From Sphaerochaeta sp032144095 (lineage in GTDB: Bacteria; Spirochaetota; Spirochaetia; Sphaerochaetales; Sphaerochaetaceae): a DNA stretch of 64,000 nt. This document shows, piece after piece, positions 61,401-64,000 of the stretch (the stretch's first letter is position 1; each line of letters starts with the position of its first letter). Under the pieces are notes generated by a model. The model was not told the DNA's origin. It did not search any database and saw only the letters and a list, made by a program, of their open reading frames with translations. Where the stretch lies: contig NZ_JAVSNJ010000002.1 in assembly GCF_032144095.1 (NCBI RefSeq), positions 248,001 to 312,000 on the forward strand. The letters are read 5' to 3'. The translations under genes and the position numbers were made by a program.

Positions 61401-61604
61401 TTCAAGGTTCTTGGTAACCCGTGCCTCCATGGTCTCAGGACTCGCCCCTGTGTAGGACGAATAGATGACCACCATGGGTAGGTCCATCTCAGGAAACAGC
61501 TCTACTGCGAGATTGGGAAATACAACCAAGGCCAGCACGGTAAGCAGTGTATAGATTACTATGATGGTGGTTGGTCTTCGTACTACGGTATCAGTTATGC
61601 TCAT
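58440..61604 (-). CDS. RND multidrug efflux pump, AcrB/MdtB family
   Basis: A 1054-residue inner-membrane proton antiporter of full length. It has the first transmembrane start (IVIYTLLTVLALVVFPNLAVE-like, near 15-35), the GxxNVGGIKA-type porter region, twelve transmembrane segments in two sets, and the proton-relay Asp in GLILGLGMTVDCSIVVLENI near 405 (one Asp where AcrB has two adjacent). The substrate range cannot be read from sequence; drug or lipid-like compounds are usual. It lies nine bases after the adaptor gene and overlaps the PII-like gene. Confidence 0.95.
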   Translation of the reverse strand: MSITDTVVRRPTTIIVIYTLLTVLALVVFPNLAVELFPEMDLPMVVIYSSYTGASPETMEARVTKNLESAVSNVGGIKAINSTSSEGFSMVMLQFNYGTDLDKASQSINDNLNLYADAFPDEASTPTIFKINTNMMPIMNIAVIGAEGQDANELRSIAKEKIQAKLERVGGVSSTTINGGQDNYIQVAVEQNRLEAYSITLSQVARALNPQNYQIGSGSITEGGVSYLLRTDAQLTTLEDIGDVLVASFPKYNASGVVASTLTVRLKDIADISYAYKDASSKVFINGESGVYLSVSKESDANSVQVAKDIYKVINELNKELPKGVSLYVTIDTTTMIDSTIATVYQSLLYGVILVMIVLFIFLRSLKSTFIIGLSIPVSMLVTILVMFFMGYSLNLMTLSGLILGLGMTVDCSIVVLENIFRYRERGSKLQTAALLGTKEMIVAITASTLTTVCVFVPIVLLRSNLEMLGEMLTPMAATIIISLISSLVVSITLIPVLTSSYVKVYTRKQKPLKVGILRKMDDGMEGAFQALDRGYKRILASLLDHKWLSTLLVVLIMVITVQAFSAMHTTLYPQMTESSVSLTVTLPVGSTLESTESILRDLELKAKEEIKGYKDIIVTVGGGGIFGNGSSNSGTLQISLPESDKQIDTMFDVQEKLRSYFNDYPAASFSFSTVSMGLGNANPVDVIIKSDNLELAFATADQVQALIAANLPGVTEPRTDFSKGLPQLEVQIDRERAYSYGLTMQGIATEISNSVSGITATQLKTNGTDTNVMVMLASKDRASEMDLERIFVQNSFGQKISLANLATITRSTGPVSITREDEIRTVHVIGGLADGYASSAVEKEIKALIAENMVLSDEVYIEYGGDFADMAAMAKQVVIILLLAVVLVFGVMASLFESFKNPFIILLSIPLMAVGVVGIYLITGETFSLISAIGVVILAGIVVNNGIVLVDYTNLLRKRGMDLRSACLEAGGNRLKPILMTSLTTIFGMIPLAFFGGQGAEQIQPLGQTIVGGMAISTLMTIFFTPVLYALFNKDKSKLDIESIETFVEGDLS

Positions 61605-61613
61605 ATGGTATAC

Positions 61614-62558
61614 CTATTTTACTATCCGGACAGAAGTACCTTCAGTGAGGAGAGTCTGTCCTTGCACAATGACCTGGTCTTTTTCTTTCAAACCATCCAA
61701 CACCTCGGCCTTGTCGTCCACAACCAGGCCTACCTTGATGTTCTTTCGCTCAGAGAGGCCACTCTTCCCTACTATATAGACATAGGGTTGGTTTCCTTCG
61801 TAGAGCACGCTGTTGCGGGATACGACAAGCACCCCTTCAAGCTTTTCGGTAAGGATGGTAATGGTCGGGAACATCCCGCTCTTCACCAGATGGTCGGGGT
61901 CCTCGAGCTGGATCCCTATCTCCAGGGTCCTGCTGGTCGGATTGAGCACCGGGCTCAGACGTACCACCTTTCCAAGGAAAGCTCTGTCGGGAAATGCCTT
62001 GAAGGTAGCCATCGCCTCGGTTCCGAGCACGACACTGCCGACATACCTCTCGGCTATGTCCATCTCCACCTCAAGGGCCTGGAGCATGCCAATGCGCACT
62101 AGCGGACCTTGGGAGGAGACAGAGGCTCCGTTTGCATAGTTGACTGCCAGGACCGTTCCGTCTGCAGGAGCGAGCACCTCGCTCTCCTTGTAGACAACCC
62201 CAGCCCTTGAGGGGTCGATCTTGGCAAGGAGAACACCCTTCTCGACCTTGTCCCCCACCTTTGCGTTGAGATAGGTGAGCTTGCCCACGACCTCAGGGTA
62301 GACATCCAGGGCCTTGGGGTCGATGACATTGCCATTGCCCAGGATGTAGTTCTGCAGGTCGGCACGTAGTACAGGCTGGACCTTCACTGCGATGGCAACC
62401 TTCTCGGCTGTTTCGGTGCCATCCTTGGCCAAGGGGTTCAGCTTCTTGAGGTTGGCAAAGGGGTTGAGGATTATGACCGCAACAGCGGCTACGATCAGGA
62501 CAAGCAGGACAACGAGCCCAGCTTTTTTCTTCTTATTGGTAGTGGTGTGTTCACCCAT
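61614..62558 (-). CDS. RND efflux periplasmic adaptor (membrane fusion protein)
   Basis: A 314-residue adaptor: a basic head, one hydrophobic anchor at about 14-32 (GLVVLLVLIVAAVAVIIL), a biotinyl-lipoyl-like hairpin split around a short helical part (VVGKLTYLNAKVGDKVEKG and LAPADGTVLAVNYANG), beta-barrel (VRLSPVLNPTSRTLEIG) and a C-terminal membrane-proximal part. The coiled-coil hairpin is very short, as in many anaerobe systems. It bridges the RND pump and TolC-like channel whose genes flank it with gaps of nine and five bases. Confidence 0.92.
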   Translation of the reverse strand: MGEHTTTNKKKKAGLVVLLVLIVAAVAVIILNPFANLKKLNPLAKDGTETAEKVAIAVKVQPVLRADLQNYILGNGNVIDPKALDVYPEVVGKLTYLNAKVGDKVEKGVLLAKIDPSRAGVVYKESEVLAPADGTVLAVNYANGASVSSQGPLVRIGMLQALEVEMDIAERYVGSVVLGTEAMATFKAFPDRAFLGKVVRLSPVLNPTSRTLEIGIQLEDPDHLVKSGMFPTITILTEKLEGVLVVSRNSVLYEGNQPYVYIVGKSGLSERKNIKVGLVVDDKAEVLDGLKEKDQVIVQGQTLLTEGTSVRIVK

Positions 62559-62563
62559 GGTGG

Positions 62564-63871
62564 TTACAGCTCCTTCTCTAGTGTATTCGTATCGATGTTC
62601 AGGTCATACATCAGGTCGACAAAACCGGTAATGTACTGGTATTGCAAGCCAAGGATATTCTGTTTTGCCTTGAGCAGGTCCCCTTGGATCTTCTCTACCT
62701 CAAGGTAGCCTGTGTACCCACTCTGGTACTGGGCCATCGTCATCCCATAGACTTTCTCGGTAAGCTGCAGATTGAAATTTGCCACTTCAAGCTGTTCGGT
62801 CATGGCATTGAGGTTGTCAACACGGGAGGCAAGGGCCTGGGAAAGCTGCTTTCTTGTCAGTTCCCTTGTTATGAAGAGCTTGTCGATGGAATCCTGCATC
62901 TTCTGCAGGGATACTTGTGCTCCCGACCCCGCTATGTGGGCATCGAGGGGGATGCTGACGGTTATATTGTACTGGGTGGCATCACTCCAATGTTTTGTAG
63001 CACCAAAGGGTATAGGTTCGCTATAGTTGATCCCATACGAGCTGCTCAGGCTAAGGGTTGGCAGCAAGGAGACCTTGCTCTGCAGGTCCTTGGCGTTCTG
63101 CAAGGAGGAGAGGTTCAGGTCGAGCAGTTTCAGCGAGAAGTTCTGCTGGAGGTAGTTCTCCAGGTTCTCCAGGGTCAGGCCATCACCTATCGAGGGGACG
63201 GTCCCGTCGAGTTGGATATCCTGTGCAAGGTCCAAGCCCAGGAGCACCTTGAAGGAGAGCAAGGCCGAGGCATAGGCATTCTTGGTTTGGGTAAAGGCCG
63301 GTTTGAGCGATTCATAGGAGAGTTGGGCAGAGAGCAGTTCCAACTCCGAGGCGAAAGCACTCTCGTACTTCTCCTTCACCTGTGCATACTGTTTTTGTGC
63401 CAGGTCAAGATTCGCCTGCTGGAGCAAGAGATTTTCCTTTTCCATAAGCAGATAGTAGAAGGACTTGGTGACATCTCTCTTCAGCGTTGCCTTTGCCTGG
63501 GCAAGGGTAACGCTTTGGGTGGTGAAATCCAATTTGGAAGACGAAAGCTGTTCCTTGACCGCAGGGTTGAGCATCAAGGAGACGGAGAGGCCGAGGCTCG
63601 TGGTACTTTTGAAGGAGGGGTCGGTAATAAATACTCCGGTATTTCCAGAGTTGGACAGGGATGCACTCACCTTGGGCAAAAAGAGATTCCAGGAGGTGTC
63701 CACTGCACGTTGGGCACCCTTGAGGTCAATCATGTTCATCCGTAGGGAGAGGTTGTTCGAGTAGGCAAGATCGAGGGCTGTGTCGAGCGTTATGGCCTCA
63801 GCGCCAAGAGGCGGGAACCCAAACAGACAGAGAAGAAAAATAAGCGATAATGACAGATTGTGTTTATGCAT
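62564..63871 (-). CDS. TolC-family outer membrane efflux protein
   Basis: A 435-residue outer-membrane channel protein. It starts with a signal peptide (MHKHNLSLSLIFLLCLFG, cleavage after GAEA), followed by two repeats of the long coiled-coil OEP fold: LDTALDLAYSNNLSLRMNMIDL at the start of the first and LENYLQQNFSLKLLDLNL at the start of the second. It works with the adaptor and RND pump encoded next. A TTG at 63895 would add eight residues before the signal; ATG 63871 with GGAG upstream is better. It is the first gene of the operon. Confidence 0.9.
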   Translation of the reverse strand: MHKHNLSLSLIFLLCLFGFPPLGAEAITLDTALDLAYSNNLSLRMNMIDLKGAQRAVDTSWNLFLPKVSASLSNSGNTGVFITDPSFKSTTSLGLSVSLMLNPAVKEQLSSSKLDFTTQSVTLAQAKATLKRDVTKSFYYLLMEKENLLLQQANLDLAQKQYAQVKEKYESAFASELELLSAQLSYESLKPAFTQTKNAYASALLSFKVLLGLDLAQDIQLDGTVPSIGDGLTLENLENYLQQNFSLKLLDLNLSSLQNAKDLQSKVSLLPTLSLSSSYGINYSEPIPFGATKHWSDATQYNITVSIPLDAHIAGSGAQVSLQKMQDSIDKLFITRELTRKQLSQALASRVDNLNAMTEQLEVANFNLQLTEKVYGMTMAQYQSGYTGYLEVEKIQGDLLKAKQNILGLQYQYITGFVDLMYDLNIDTNTLEKEL

Positions 63872-63910
63872 GATAGGTATACTCCAAGGATACAAGGAAG
63901 CAGAGTAATA

Positions 63911-63978
63911 CTAGTTGCTCTTAGGAATCCCAACAGCTGTGTTCACTAGATAGACAGGCAGAAGGTAGCAGCAACTAG
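63911..63978. promoter_or_regulatory. Long-range inverted repeat in the efflux operon leader
   Basis: CTAGTTGCT (63911-63919) and AGCAACTAG (63970-63978) are perfect 9-base complements 50 bases apart, starting 40 bases upstream of the tolC-like start. They could form a leader RNA structure or bracket a promoter; the window ends too soon to tell. Confidence 0.3.
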
Positions 63979-64000
63979 GGAACAGAGAGCTACATGAGGC

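Noticed and set aside
1..64000. CRISPR array, prophage or complete insertion sequence
   Set aside because: I saw no regularly spaced direct repeats, no phage structural genes or integrase and no intact transposase; only fragments occur near 31 kb.

Overview
The window looks like a chromosomal segment of a free-living or gut-type spirochaete, most likely of the Sphaerochaeta/Treponema group. This rests on gene content and style (ABC sugar transport with lipoprotein-like binding proteins ending their signals in AAGAQE/SAGAQE, MurQ next to an RpiR regulator, a homodimeric-type pyruvate dehydrogenase, Etf-linked lactate dehydrogenase, DUF1116/FdrA and DUF35 genes). It is an inference; no rRNA or ribosomal protein is present to fix the taxon. 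Base composition is moderate over most of the window. A visibly AT-rich, gene-poor island lies at about 25.2-31.8 kb.

Layout. 1-4.4 kb holds a cut-off membrane sensor gene, a MORN-repeat protein, a GNAT acetyltransferase, a YgeY-like M20 hydrolase, a membrane diguanylate cyclase and a self-contained unit for a 33-residue lysine-rich peptide. 4.7-10.1 kb is the pyruvate dehydrogenase operon aceE-aceF-lpdA. 10.2-12.2 kb is a GGDEF-EAL protein. 12.4-20.7 kb joins three functions around one RpiR/MurR-type regulator: an EtfAB-linked D-lactate dehydrogenase on the minus strand, and an ABC sugar importer plus murQ on the plus strand. MurQ releases D-lactate from MurNAc-6-phosphate, so the lactate dehydrogenase (to pyruvate) and the nearby PDH complex form a plausible continuous route. 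21.4-25.2 kb is an iron(III)-type ABC importer.

25.2-34.5 kb is accessory. It holds a YbjQ/zinc-ribbon fusion and a methyltransferase, each followed by a copy of the same hairpin-forming repeat, a DEAD-box helicase, a PD-(D/E)XK-like protein, fragments of an ISL3-like transposase and of a DUF4143 ATPase, tRNA-Val(CAC), and a two-gene unit of a nuclease-helicase (DUF2075) and an XRE-MazG fusion that may be a defence module. 34.6-36.1 kb has a 6-phosphogluconolactonase and a cupin.

36.2-49.2 kb is one long minus-strand operon and the most unusual part of the window. It encodes an FdrA-AllG fusion, a cyclase-family hydrolase, a GNAT-like protein, a thiolase-fold protein lacking the nucleophilic cysteine, its DUF35 partner, a GntR regulator, an AllH-like DUF2877 protein, a three-subunit molybdenum hydroxylase and a UraA-type permease. 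A promoter overlapping two 10-base operator-like boxes precedes it. It reads as a catabolic route for an N-heterocycle or related carbamoyl-yielding substrate.

49.4-54.0 kb has an mprF pseudogene (two in-frame stops plus an apparent internal deletion) between two matching hairpins, and a GntR(YtrA)-ABC operon ending in a 58-residue membrane peptide. 54.3-57.1 kb is dat-ddc (1,3-diaminopropane synthesis), followed by a YczE-type membrane protein. 58.2-63.9 kb is a TolC-MFP-RND efflux operon ending in a PII-like gene.
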